Shown here: positions 32,251 through 40,435 of the stretch, piece after piece
How the letters are laid out: each line of letters opens with the position of its first letter
Numbering within the stretch: position 1 is the first letter of the stretch
Program-made: the position numbers and the translations under genes
The notes under the pieces: model-generated
The model's input: the letters and a program-made list of their open reading frames with translations, nothing else
Databases searched by the model: none
Told to the model about the DNA's origin: nothing
Origin: Kutzneria chonburiensis
GTDB taxonomy: Bacteria > Actinomycetota > Actinomycetes > Mycobacteriales > Pseudonocardiaceae
DNA: 64,000 bases
Reading direction: 5' to 3'
NCBI RefSeq assembly: GCF_028622115.1
Contig: NZ_CP097263.1
Span: forward strand, 2,108,001 to 2,172,000

Positions 32251-32522
32251 CCGTCGGTCGCTCCTCTCGTGTACCGGCGCAGCCGCTCGTACCCGCACAG
32301 CGCGCCGGCCCCGTCGATGTCGACGCGATAGGTCGCCATCACGCTGGTCGATGCCGGAATTCGCGCCAGTTCGACCACGTCGAGCAGTACCGACCAACCG
32401 CCTTCCGGGCGCGGCTTCAATCCGGTCACGGAACTTTTCTCGTGACCGGTGAGACTCTCGAACTGGCCCCTTGCGCATTCCGCGGCGGCCGCCGCCGTGT
32501 TCGGCGGCTGCTGTTCCGGCAA
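32247..32522 (-). CDS. gvpO: Gas vesicle protein GvpO
   Basis: A 91-residue GvpO. The helical first half ends FESLTGHEKSS, and a beta-rich second half follows: GWSVLLDVVELARIPASTSV and MATYRVDIDGAGALCGYERL. The protein ends RYTRG. The start is an unusual TTG at 32522. An in-frame TGA lies three codons upstream and no other suitable start precedes the conserved helix, so TTG is nearly forced. As in streptomycetes, gvpO heads the operon. A TAGGGT -10-like element lies about 30 bp upstream. Confidence 0.88.
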   Translation of the reverse strand: MPEQQPPNTAAAAAECARGQFESLTGHEKSSVTGLKPRPEGGWSVLLDVVELARIPASTSVMATYRVDIDGAGALCGYERLRRYTRGATDG

Positions 32523-32552
32523 CGGTGTTCACCTGCCCCGTTCGTCACAGCG

Positions 32553-32558
32553 ACCCTA
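32553..32558 (-). promoter_or_regulatory. TAGGGT -10-like box of the gas vesicle operon
   Basis: TAGGGT on the minus strand, about 30 bp before the gvpO TTG, is the only promoter-like element in the 120-bp gap upstream of the operon. No convincing -35 hexamer is seen. Confidence 0.35.
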
Positions 32559-32642
32559 TCGCCATTCGGACTCGGCAGGCTGCGTAATTTCACCGGGCAC
32601 GAATGCACCACGTGTCGGGCTGCCATTCGGCGGTTCCCGGTC

Positions 32643-33446
32643 CTAGCCGAACCGATAGCGCAGGTGCAGGATCGAGTCCCGCGTCCAGCCGGCCTCGATC
32701 GCGCGGAAGTACAGCCGCCCGAACAGGTTGCCGCTCATCCGGGACACGAGTTCGGGCAGTGTCAGGAACGGCACCGAGTCGGTGAGCTTGAGCTCGGGCA
32801 GCTCGGCCCGCAGCGCCTGCGGCAGGCCGGTGTGCAGCTGGACCGGCGTGCGGCCGAGCTTCGAGGCCAGGGTGACGACCTTCGCGGTCGACGCGGCGTA
32901 GACGTCGAAGATGAACTGCCCACTGGGAAACGCGCCCATGATCCGCCGGAACAGGGCGACGTCCTCGGCGGTCGGCACGTGCATCACCAGCCCCTCGCCG
33001 ACCACCAGGACCGGCCGCTCGGCGGCCAGCTCCTCGACCCAGCCGGGCTCGGTGATCGACCGGCTGACCAGCTCGTAGCCGGCCCGCGACGGGTAGAGTT
33101 CCCGGCGCAGCGCGATGATCTCGGGCTGGTCGACGTCGTACCAGCGCACGTCCGGCCCCGGATCGACCCGATGGACGCGGGTGTCCAGCCCGCACCCGAG
33201 GTGCAGGACGACGGCGTCGCGGTGCGCGGCCAGGAACTCCCGCGTCCAGCCGTCGAGCTGCTTGGCCCGCACCGGCAGGCTGATCTGACCGCCCTTGGGC
33301 AACTTCAGAGTGCTGAAGTCGAAGTCCATCTTGTGCACGGCTGCGTCGGCCATGGTGTCGCCGAGGATCGGGTCGTCGGCCCGCGCGTCCAACGCCTTGC
33401 CGTACATCGTCATCAGCGCGGTTTGCTGGACGTTGGTCAGGTCCAT
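32643..33446 (-). CDS. SAM-dependent methyltransferase, leucine-carboxyl-methyltransferase (Ppm1/Tcm) type
   Basis: A 267-residue class I methyltransferase. The SAM motif is VVLHLGCGLDTRVHRV (about residues 78-93), followed by DVRWYDVDQPEIIALRRELY, the typical second motif of the Ppm1/Tcm/LCMT family. VGEGLVMHVP corresponds to motif IV. Actinomycete members often O-methylate polyketides or small carboxylates. The gene overlaps the end of the preceding reductase by 10 nt, so it is the third member of the MerR-controlled operon. The substrate is not predictable. Confidence 0.9.
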   Translation of the reverse strand: MDLTNVQQTALMTMYGKALDARADDPILGDTMADAAVHKMDFDFSTLKLPKGGQISLPVRAKQLDGWTREFLAAHRDAVVLHLGCGLDTRVHRVDPGPDVRWYDVDQPEIIALRRELYPSRAGYELVSRSITEPGWVEELAAERPVLVVGEGLVMHVPTAEDVALFRRIMGAFPSGQFIFDVYAASTAKVVTLASKLGRTPVQLHTGLPQALRAELPELKLTDSVPFLTLPELVSRMSGNLFGRLYFRAIEAGWTRDSILHLRYRFG

Positions 33447-34420
33447 GCCTCATTGTGCGCCTTGAGCAGCGCCTCGGCAGTCTCCACGATCGTGGTGCGC
33501 ACGGGACGGGGCTGCCAGCCGAGCTCGGTGCGGGCGCGGTCGGCGCTGATCACCGGACGGCGTCCGAGCTGTGTGAGAGCGTCCCGCAGCGCGGGATTGG
33601 CCCGCACCTCGGCTTCGGTGAGCTCGACGGTCGGGACGTTGGCGGCCGCGTCGCCGAAGTGATCGCGGAGCATGGTGGCCAGGTCGAGGAAGCTGATCGT
33701 CTCGCCGCTGACCGCGAGGTAGCGGCGGCCGGCCGCCGCCGGGCTGGTCATGGCGCGAAGGTGCAGGTCAGCGACATCGCGGACGTCGACGACGCCAAAG
33801 CGTGTCGGCAGCGCGAACGGCATCTGCCCGTCCAGCATCGCCTTGACGATCCCGACCGAGGAGTTGACCCGGCTGTTCAGCGGCGGTCCGAAGATCCCCA
33901 CCGGGTTGATCACCGACAGCTCGGGGCCGCCGTGCGCGGCCACGTCGTCCCACGCCGCTCGCTCGGCGATGGCCTTGGACCGGATGTAGGCGGTGTTCGG
34001 GTCGCCGGGGTCGGTCCAGTCGTCTTCGGTGTAGCGGGACTGGGGGATCGCGCCGTAACCGACAGCGGCGAACGAGGACGTGAGTACTACTCGCTCAACG
34101 CCGGCGGCCCGCGCCGCCGCGAGCACGCGGAGCGTGCCGCCGACCGCCGGGGCGATCACGTCGTCGTCGTGCTTCGGGCTGCCGGGCGGGAATGGCGAGG
34201 CGGTGTGCAGCACGTACTGGACGCCGTGGTGCGCGGCGGCCCAACCGTCGTCGGCTGACAGATCGGCTTGGACGACCTCGACGTCCGGCAGGTCTGCCTT
34301 CGGGCTCCGCACAGTCGTGCGGACCCGATAGCCGGCGTCGAGCAACTGCGCGATGGCGTGCGCCGCGACGTAGCCCGTGCCGCCGGTGACCAGCACGAGC
34401 GGGGAAGCGTTGGTGGACAA
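33437..34420 (-). CDS. NAD(P)-dependent extended SDR (dihydroflavonol-reductase-like)
   Basis: A 327-residue extended short-chain dehydrogenase. The cofactor motif is PLVLVTGGTGYVAAHAIAQL at the N-terminus, with basic residues after strand 2 (RTTVRSPK) suggesting NADPH. The catalytic YxxxK is in NTAYIRSKAIAER, preceded by VVLTSSFAAVGYG. It resembles plant-type dihydroflavonol/cinnamoyl reductases, so it probably reduces an aldehyde or ketone. The start is TTG 34420, with GAGAGGA 5-10 nt upstream and no downstream alternative before the cofactor motif. It follows the MerR gene after 11 bp and overlaps the methyltransferase. Confidence 0.9.
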   Translation of the reverse strand: MSTNASPLVLVTGGTGYVAAHAIAQLLDAGYRVRTTVRSPKADLPDVEVVQADLSADDGWAAAHHGVQYVLHTASPFPPGSPKHDDDVIAPAVGGTLRVLAAARAAGVERVVLTSSFAAVGYGAIPQSRYTEDDWTDPGDPNTAYIRSKAIAERAAWDDVAAHGGPELSVINPVGIFGPPLNSRVNSSVGIVKAMLDGQMPFALPTRFGVVDVRDVADLHLRAMTSPAAAGRRYLAVSGETISFLDLATMLRDHFGDAAANVPTVELTEAEVRANPALRDALTQLGRRPVISADRARTELGWQPRPVRTTIVETAEALLKAHNEAWT

Positions 34421-34431
34421 GGTGAATCCTC

Positions 34432-34872
34432 TCAGAACTGGGCGATGAGCGCGGTCAGCGCGACGATGGCCGCCTGCTCGGCCGGCTCGTCGCCGCGTGC
34501 CCGCGCGGCCCACAGCTCGGCTTTCAACGTGAGGTAGTCGAGGCGCAGCCGGAGACCGTCGATCTCGGCGACCAGGCGGGCGGCGTGGCGTTCGAACAGC
34601 TCCTGCTGCTGCTCCGCGGCGGCATTGCCCTCGGTCAGCAGCTCCAGATGTACGCGCATGTCGCCGATACCCATGCCCGCGCCACGCAGGCAGGCCAACG
34701 CTTCCAGGCGCTCCACCGCCTCGGCGCTGTAGCGCCGGTGGCCGCTGCTCTCGTCCCGCGGCACCGGGTCGATCAGGCCGATCTGCTCGTAGTAGCGCAG
34801 CGTGGGCTCGGAGAGCCCGCTGCGCCGGGACGCCTCCTGGATCGTGGCCCAGGGACCTGCCTCGACTGCCAT
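34432..34872 (-). CDS. MerR-family transcriptional regulator
   Basis: A 146-residue MerR-type regulator. The winged helix-turn-helix reads TIQEASRRSGLSEPTLRYYE (residues 10-29), followed by IGLIDPVPRDESSGHRRYS. A dimerisation helix runs from about 80 to 125. No cysteine/metal motif is visible, so it may sense an organic inducer. It is first in an operon with an SDR and a methyltransferase and is transcribed from a promoter containing its own likely operator, so autoregulated activation is expected. Confidence 0.93.
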   Translation of the reverse strand: MAVEAGPWATIQEASRRSGLSEPTLRYYEQIGLIDPVPRDESSGHRRYSAEAVERLEALACLRGAGMGIGDMRVHLELLTEGNAAAEQQQELFERHAARLVAEIDGLRLRLDYLTLKAELWAARARGDEPAEQAAIVALTALIAQF

Positions 34873-34878
34873 GGACCC

Positions 34879-34909
34879 ATCATGCGGAACTTCAAGCGCT
34901 TGAAGTCAA
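34879..34909 (-). promoter_or_regulatory. MerR-type promoter with 19-bp spacer and 18-bp operator
   Basis: On the minus strand, -35 TTGACT (34904-34909) and -10 CATGAT (34879-34884) are 19 bp apart. The perfect palindrome ACTTCAAGCGCTTGAAGT (34889-34906) fills the spacer. An overlong spacer holding the operator is the hallmark of MerR-activated promoters. It lies just upstream of the MerR start. Confidence 0.85.
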
Positions 34910-35086
34910 GGTAACGATTCGGTCTCGGGAGGTTTGAGAATCAAATGTGAGGATTCGTGTCGCTTTTACGCGGTGTGCTCGGATTTCCGTGAAGTTCACG
35001 ACCTTCGTCGGGTTGTCCGCTGTTCACCCGAACGTGAACGCTTGATCACGGCCGACCCCTTCCCCTGCCCGGAGGAGCACCCGCCG

Positions 35087-36637
35087 ATGACTTTGCGACG
35101 ACCACTCATCCTTCTCGCCGCGGTGGTGACCGCTGCCGCGACGACCACCGCCGCCGCACACGGCCTGCCCGGACCGTCCGAACCCCAGGCGAAACCGGCC
35201 GCCGTGCTGGCCGCCGACGCCGCCCAGAGCCTGGTGGCCGCCCGCCCGGCCGCCCTGCACGCCAGCGCCAACGACAGTTTCGTGGCGCACAAGGTGATCT
35301 CTTCGACCAACGGCCTCAAGTACGTGCCGTACGAACGCACCTACAAGGGCCTGCCGGTGGTCGGCGGCGACTTCGTCGTTGCCACCGACTCCGCCGGCCA
35401 CGTGCTGAGCACCTCGGTCGCCCAGGACAAGACCATCGACCTGGCCTCCGTCACGCCCAAGCTGACCGCCAAGCAGGCCGAGGCCGTGGCCCGCACGCAG
35501 GTGCCCAAGGTGGACAGTGTGAGCGCCGCTCGGCTCGTCGCCTACGCCCTGGGCACGCCCGCGCTGGCCTGGCAGAGCACGGTCATCGGCCGCAACGCCG
35601 AGGGCCCGAGCAAGCTCGACGTCGTCGTGGACGCCACCAGCGGCAAGGTGCTGCACACCCAGGAGCACGTGCTCTACGGCGACGGCCAGGGCAAGTGGAA
35701 CGGGCCTGAGCCGCTGCACATCGACACCAGCCAGGCCGACGGCGGCTACTCGCTGACCGACCCGAACCTGACCAACGTCAGCTGCCAGGACGCCGACACC
35801 AACACCACGTTCACCAAGTCCACCGACAGCTGGGGCAACGGCGACGCGACCGACAAGGAGACCGGCTGCGTCGACGCCATGTACAGCATCCAGGCCGAGA
35901 ACAAGATGCTGACGCAGTGGCTGGGGCGCAACAGCTTCGACGGCGAGGGCGGCGGCTGGCCGATCCGCGTCGGCCTCGACGACGAGAACGCCTACTACGA
36001 CGGCAGCCAGGTGCAGATCGGCCACAACCAGGCCGGCCAGTGGATCCCGTCCATCGACGTGATCGCGCACGAGCACGGCCACGGCATCGACGACCACACG
36101 CCCGGCGGCATCTCCGGCAACGGCACCCAGGAGTTCGTGGCCGACGTCTTCGGCGCGTCGACCGAGTGGTTCGCCAACGAGCCCGCGCCGTACGCCGTGC
36201 CGGACTTCCTCGTGGGCAACCAGGTCGACCTGGTCGGCTCCGGCCCGATCCGCAACATGTACGACCCGTCGCAGCTGGGCGACAAGAACTGCTACGACAG
36301 CTCCATCCCCAACACCGAGGTGCACTCCGCCGCGGGGCCCGGCAACCACTGGTTCTTCCTGCTGGCCGAGGGCAACAAGCCGACCAACGGCCAGCCCACC
36401 AGCCCGACCTGCAACAACAGCAATGTCACCGGTCTCGGCGTGCAGAGCGCGCTGAAGATCTTCTACAACGCGATGCTGCTCAAGACGTCCGGCAGCTCCT
36501 ACCTGAAGTACCGGACGTGGACGCTGACCGCGGCCAAGAGCCTGTTCCCGGGTAGCTGCACCGAGTTCAACACCGTCAAGGCGGCGTGGGACGCGATCTC
36601 GGTGCCGGCCCAGTCCGGCGACCCGAGCTGTAGCTGA
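35087..36637 (+). CDS. Secreted M4-family (thermolysin-like) neutral metalloprotease
   Basis: A 516-residue preproenzyme. A Sec signal peptide (about 1-30) and an FTP/PepSY-type propeptide (about 35-200) precede the catalytic domain. The zinc site is HEHGH (residues 328-332), and the third ligand is the glutamate near 349 in GTQEFVADVFG. VHSAAGPGNHWFFLLAEG carries the downstream active-site histidine. Compared with thermolysin the loop between the zinc ligands is slightly shorter. The ATG at 35087 follows GGAGGAG; an upstream ATG in the same frame adds a Cys/Arg-rich segment and is unlikely. The upstream gap has two GTGAAC/GTTCAC-type repeats (34989-34999, 35022-35039), possible regulator sites. 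Confidence 0.93.
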   Translation: MTLRRPLILLAAVVTAAATTTAAAHGLPGPSEPQAKPAAVLAADAAQSLVAARPAALHASANDSFVAHKVISSTNGLKYVPYERTYKGLPVVGGDFVVATDSAGHVLSTSVAQDKTIDLASVTPKLTAKQAEAVARTQVPKVDSVSAARLVAYALGTPALAWQSTVIGRNAEGPSKLDVVVDATSGKVLHTQEHVLYGDGQGKWNGPEPLHIDTSQADGGYSLTDPNLTNVSCQDADTNTTFTKSTDSWGNGDATDKETGCVDAMYSIQAENKMLTQWLGRNSFDGEGGGWPIRVGLDDENAYYDGSQVQIGHNQAGQWIPSIDVIAHEHGHGIDDHTPGGISGNGTQEFVADVFGASTEWFANEPAPYAVPDFLVGNQVDLVGSGPIRNMYDPSQLGDKNCYDSSIPNTEVHSAAGPGNHWFFLLAEGNKPTNGQPTSPTCNNSNVTGLGVQSALKIFYNAMLLKTSGSSYLKYRTWTLTAAKSLFPGSCTEFNTVKAAWDAISVPAQSGDPSCS

Positions 36638-36646
36638 TCCGAACGC

Positions 36647-36675
36647 CTCGGGGAGGCGGCGGCCGCCTCCCCGAG
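36647..36675. terminator. Bidirectional hairpin terminator
   Basis: A 13-bp perfect stem, CTCGGGGAGGCGG (36647-36659) with its complement at 36663-36675, and a 3-nt loop. It lies between the protease and the converging polyphosphate kinase 2 gene. Confidence 0.8.
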
Positions 36676-36678
36676 ACG

Positions 36679-37479
36679 TCAGTGCTTCTCCAACGTGGCG
36701 GCGTGGTCGGGGACGAAGTTCTGGATGGACATGGGCGGCCGGACGTAGCCGTGGGACTCCGGACGGTCCGGCAGGTGCACCGGCTGCTGGCGCACGTCGT
36801 GGTACGGGATCGACGACAGCAGGTGGGCGATCATGTTGATGCGGGCCCGGCGTTTGTCCTCGCTGTCCACGACGTGCCACGGCGCCTCGGGGATGTCGGT
36901 GTGCACGAACATCTCGTCCTTGGCCCGGGAGTAGTCCTCCCAGCGGGTGATGGACTCGGCGTCCATCGGGGACAGCTTCCACCGGCGCATCGGGTCGTCC
37001 AGCCGCGAGCGGAAACGCTTCTGCTGTTCCTTCTGGGACACCGAGAACCAGTACTTGCGCAGCAGCAGACCGTCCTCGACGAGCAGCCGCTCGAAGATGG
37101 GGCACTGGTGCAGGAAGCGGTGGTACTCGTGGGGCGTGCAGAAGCCCATCACGTGCTCGACGCCGGCCCGGTTGTACCAGGACCGGTCGAACAGCACGAT
37201 CTCGCCGCCGGCCGGCAGGTGCGCGGTGTAGCGCTGGAAGTAGAACTGGGTGCGCTCCCGCTCGGTCGGCGCCGGCAGCGCGGCGATCCGCACGACGCGG
37301 GGATTGAGGTACTCGCTGACCCGCTTGATCGCGCCGCCCTTGCCGGCCGCGTCCCGACCTTCGAAGATCACGGCCACGCGGGCCTTCTCGGCGCGGACCC
37401 ATTCCTGGAGCTTGACCAGCTCGGCTTGCAGCCGGAACAGCTCCGGCTCGTACAGCTCACGAGCGAGACGCTTGCCCAT
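36679..37479 (-). CDS. ppk2: Polyphosphate kinase 2
   Basis: A 266-residue PPK2 of the single-domain class. Walker A is FEGRDAAGKGGAIKR (about residues 39-53), Walker B/lid elements are IVLFDRSWYNRAGVEHVMGF (about 92-111), and RKYWFSVSQKEQQKRF follows. It uses polyphosphate to phosphorylate nucleoside mono- or diphosphates. The ATG at 37479 is chosen because family members begin GKRLARELYEPEL; the upstream GTG adds three residues. The preceding long gene on the same strand reads 112 nt into it in another frame, which is unusual and may reflect an indel there. Confidence 0.93.
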   Translation of the reverse strand: MGKRLARELYEPELFRLQAELVKLQEWVRAEKARVAVIFEGRDAAGKGGAIKRVSEYLNPRVVRIAALPAPTERERTQFYFQRYTAHLPAGGEIVLFDRSWYNRAGVEHVMGFCTPHEYHRFLHQCPIFERLLVEDGLLLRKYWFSVSQKEQQKRFRSRLDDPMRRWKLSPMDAESITRWEDYSRAKDEMFVHTDIPEAPWHVVDSEDKRRARINMIAHLLSSIPYHDVRQQPVHLPDRPESHGYVRPPMSIQNFVPDHAATLEKH

Positions 37480-39233
37480 GAAGGCCACCGTAACCCGCGC
37501 CGCTCACCCCGCTGGCGGCGGCCCTTGGCGATGGCGAGGGGATCACGGTCGGTGCGCGGCACCTCGGGGTCGCCGAAGAGCTCGCGGGTCGCCGCGGGGG
37601 ACAGGGTCTGCTCGGCGGGATGCTCGCCGTTGGCGACCGGCTCCGCGTCCTCGCGGCGGGACTTGCGGCCCCACCAACGGCGGCTGGGCTCGCGCTCGTC
37701 CCGGCCGACGACCCGCAGGCCGGGCTGCCGCCACTCGGGCTCGGGGGCGGGCTCGTGGTTGCCGGCGGCCCGCTCGGCGGCCTCGAACAACGCCGCTTCA
37801 CGCTCGGCGGCCTCGCGTTCGGCGGCTTCCTGGAGCGCGGCGGCCTCCTGCTGGGCGGCGAACTGGGCCGCCTCCTCACGCTGGGCGGCTTCCCACTGGT
37901 CGGCCTCGAGCTGCGCGGCCTCACGCTGGGCCTGCTCCCGCTGCGCCGCTTCCCGTGCGGCGACGTCACGGTGGAAGGCGTCCCGCCGGGCCATCTCGCG
38001 CTGGGCGGCCTCCTCCTGAGCGATCTTCTGCTGCGCCGCCTCCCACTGGGCCACGTCGATCCGGGAGATCGGCTGCGAGTGCGGCACCGGGGCCTGCAAG
38101 TTCTGCACCGCCCCCCAACCCGATTCCCGGGCCACCAGCTCACGGAACTCGGAGTCCCACTGGTCCTCGGCCCACTGGGACGACGCCCGCTGGGAGCGGT
38201 CGACCGGACGCTGATCAGCCTGCGGCCGCTGCTCGTACTGCGGGCGCTCGGTCCGGGACGGCATGGGGCGGGACTGCTCGGCACGGGGTCGTTCGTACTG
38301 GCCGGACGCCGGCTGGGCGTTGTCCATGGCGCGCATGGCATCCCGACGGGCGGCCAGCTCGGCGGCGCTCATCTTGGTGGTCTCGAGGTGCGCCGGCTCG
38401 GCGCGCGGCGGCGTGGGACGGGGCTGTTCGACGTGCGGCGGCTGGGGCCGGACATGCTGGCCCGACGGCGGATTGGTCCGCCACGCCTCCATCCGCGCGG
38501 CCAGCTCAGCTGCGCCCAAGACGGTGGTCTCAAGATGAGCCGGCTCGACGTGCTGCGGTTCCATCCGGGGGCGTTGGTGCTGGCCCGACACCTGCTGGAT
38601 CCGCTCGGGAATGCGCTCGGCCGGGGGCTGCTCGACGGGAGCGCGCTCCGGTCTCCGCTCGGCCGGCGCCCGCTCGTACTGGGCCGCTTCGTACTGGGGT
38701 GCCTCATAGTGGGCCGCCTCGTACTGGGGCTGCTCATGGTGCTGCGCCGGCTCGACTTCCGGCCGCTGATGTGCGCCGGACCGCTGCTGGCCGGCCTCGG
38801 CGGCCCGCAGCGCCTCCACCCGGGCGGCCAGCTCGGCCGCGGTCATCACGCTGGTCTCGAGGTGGGCCATCTGCTGCCGGTTGAGCTTCTGGGCCTTGGG
38901 GGCCGGGGCCGGCTCCGTCGCCGGCCGGTCGACCGGCCACAGCTCGCTGCCGACGGTCTTGTGCACGTCGCCGCGGCTGGCGAACTTCTCGACGTACTCG
39001 AAGAAGCGGGTGAAGGCGTGCGACCGTTCCCACTCGTCCAGGTCGTGCTGGTCCTCGAACCGGTAGAAGAGCTGCCACTCCCGTCCGCCCGCCGCGACAC
39101 CGGTGATCCCGGCGCCGAGGTAGCCCGGCTGCTGCGCGGCCGCGCCGAGCAGCGCCGTCGCCGCGGCGGAGAACTGGCTCGCTCGTCCGCGACGCACCTG
39201 GTAACTCAGAGTGACGGTGATCGGCCCGCTCAT
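37368..39233 (-). CDS. ABM-domain protein with AHLET repeats and long coiled coil
   Basis: A 621-residue multidomain protein I do not recognise as a whole. Residues 1-100 resemble an antibiotic-biosynthesis-monooxygenase ferredoxin-like fold (GREWQLFYRFEDQHDLDEWE). Three copies of a ~22-residue helix, AHLET[ST]xxxxAAELAARxxA, lie at about 123-144, 232-253 and 281-302. They are joined by Pro/Gln/Glu/Tyr/Arg-rich linkers in which SGQxxRP recurs. Residues ~395-491 form a long Ala/Glu/Gln/Arg coiled coil. The last ~45 residues read into ppk2 and look out of frame: one more G in the GGGG at 37507-37510 would end the protein at 37504. A scaffold role is only a guess. Confidence 0.72.
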   Translation of the reverse strand: MSGPITVTLSYQVRRGRASQFSAAATALLGAAAQQPGYLGAGITGVAAGGREWQLFYRFEDQHDLDEWERSHAFTRFFEYVEKFASRGDVHKTVGSELWPVDRPATEPAPAPKAQKLNRQQMAHLETSVMTAAELAARVEALRAAEAGQQRSGAHQRPEVEPAQHHEQPQYEAAHYEAPQYEAAQYERAPAERRPERAPVEQPPAERIPERIQQVSGQHQRPRMEPQHVEPAHLETTVLGAAELAARMEAWRTNPPSGQHVRPQPPHVEQPRPTPPRAEPAHLETTKMSAAELAARRDAMRAMDNAQPASGQYERPRAEQSRPMPSRTERPQYEQRPQADQRPVDRSQRASSQWAEDQWDSEFRELVARESGWGAVQNLQAPVPHSQPISRIDVAQWEAAQQKIAQEEAAQREMARRDAFHRDVAAREAAQREQAQREAAQLEADQWEAAQREEAAQFAAQQEAAALQEAAEREAAEREAALFEAAERAAGNHEPAPEPEWRQPGLRVVGRDEREPSRRWWGRKSRREDAEPVANGEHPAEQTLSPAATRELFGDPEVPRTDRDPLAIAKGRRQRGERRGLRWPSWASVSLVSCTSRSCSGCKPSWSSSRNGSAPRRPAWP

Positions 39234-39418
39234 CTGCGCGGCACACCCCCTTCAGGCATCCTGACGTCGATACGCGACAAGGTGGGCCCCGGTTCAGCCC
39301 GGTTCGAAAGGGCGTCCGAACGGGCGATCCGGTGTACCCCGCCGAGATCACCGAAGGCTGCCGCCGCCACCCCGGTTTTCGGTAGGGTCGAACCGGAGGA
39401 GCTGTCGTCAGGGGGATC

Positions 39419-40435
39419 ATGCGAAAGCTGTGCGCGACCTGCGCAATGGTGGCGGTGACGGCGCTGGTGTCGACCGGTGTGGCGCAGGCCGACGACCCGC
39501 CGACCACGGTGGCCGGCCTGATCGGCCGTTACGTGGATCTGAGCCGCCAGGCCGAGAAGGTCAACGAGCAGTTGCTCAAGGCCCAGGAGAAGGCGCAGGG
39601 GCTGCGCGAGCAGGCGGCCACGGCGGATGCGGCGTTCCAGGCGGCGGACAAGAGCTGGAAGCAGGCGCAGCAGCAGGCCGACGGCGTGGTGGCCGATCGC
39701 CGGCACCGGGCTGAGTTGCTCCGGTCGCTGGTGCCGGCCAACAGCGTGGCGGCGGTGTTGAACAGCTCCAGCGCCGACGCCTTCACGTCGGCGTCGATCG
39801 CCGTCGGACTTGCTCACGATGCTGATGACGCGGTTGCGGCGGCATCGGCTCAAGCCCTCGCGCAGACGTCCAAAGCCCGCGAGGAAGCCCAGAAGCAGCA
39901 GGACGCCGCGAGCAAGGCCGCCGCGGCGGCGACGGCGATCGAGGCTCAGGTCGGCAACCAGCGCTCTGATCTGCAGAAGCGGGTCTCGCAGGTGCGGGCG
40001 GCGCTCGACGCGCTGCCGGCGGACGAGGTCGCCATGTTGCAGTCCGGCGTCACCGCCCCGAACGTGATGACGCCGCCCGGCGCGGTCGGCGTGGCGCTGC
40101 GGTTCGCCATCGCCCAGCTGGGCAAGCCGTACGAGTGGGGTGGCACCGGGCCGATCGCCTACGACTGCTCGGGTCTGGTGCAGGCCGCCTACCGCGCCGC
40201 CGGGATCGCGCTGCCTCGCGTCGCGGCCGACCAGGCGCAGGTCGGTGTGCAGGTGTCGCGGGCCGACGTGAAGGCCGGCGACCTGATCTACTTCTACCAG
40301 CCGGTGCAGCACGTGGCGATCGCGTTGGACCACAACCAGGCCGTGCAGGCGGCGACCTTCGGCGAGCCGATCAAGGTGAGCCCGATCGACGCCATCGGCC
40401 CGATCACGGTGATCCGCCGAGTCGTCACGAATTGA
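39419..40435 (+). CDS. Secreted NlpC/P60 peptidoglycan endopeptidase
   Basis: A 338-residue exported hydrolase. A signal peptide (about 1-23) is followed by a long helical/coiled-coil region (30-200), then a C-terminal NlpC/P60 domain (about 220-338). The catalytic cysteine is in IAYDCSGLVQAAYRAAG, the histidine in PVQHVAIALDHN, and GKPYEWGGTGP lies just upstream. This is the RipA/RipC layout, cleaving D-Glu-mDAP bonds during cell separation. A TAGGGT box (39384-39389) lies 29 bp upstream and GGGGGAT precedes the ATG. The 185-bp divergent gap also serves the ABM/coiled-coil gene. Confidence 0.92.
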   Translation: MRKLCATCAMVAVTALVSTGVAQADDPPTTVAGLIGRYVDLSRQAEKVNEQLLKAQEKAQGLREQAATADAAFQAADKSWKQAQQQADGVVADRRHRAELLRSLVPANSVAAVLNSSSADAFTSASIAVGLAHDADDAVAAASAQALAQTSKAREEAQKQQDAASKAAAAATAIEAQVGNQRSDLQKRVSQVRAALDALPADEVAMLQSGVTAPNVMTPPGAVGVALRFAIAQLGKPYEWGGTGPIAYDCSGLVQAAYRAAGIALPRVAADQAQVGVQVSRADVKAGDLIYFYQPVQHVAIALDHNQAVQAATFGEPIKVSPIDAIGPITVIRRVVTN

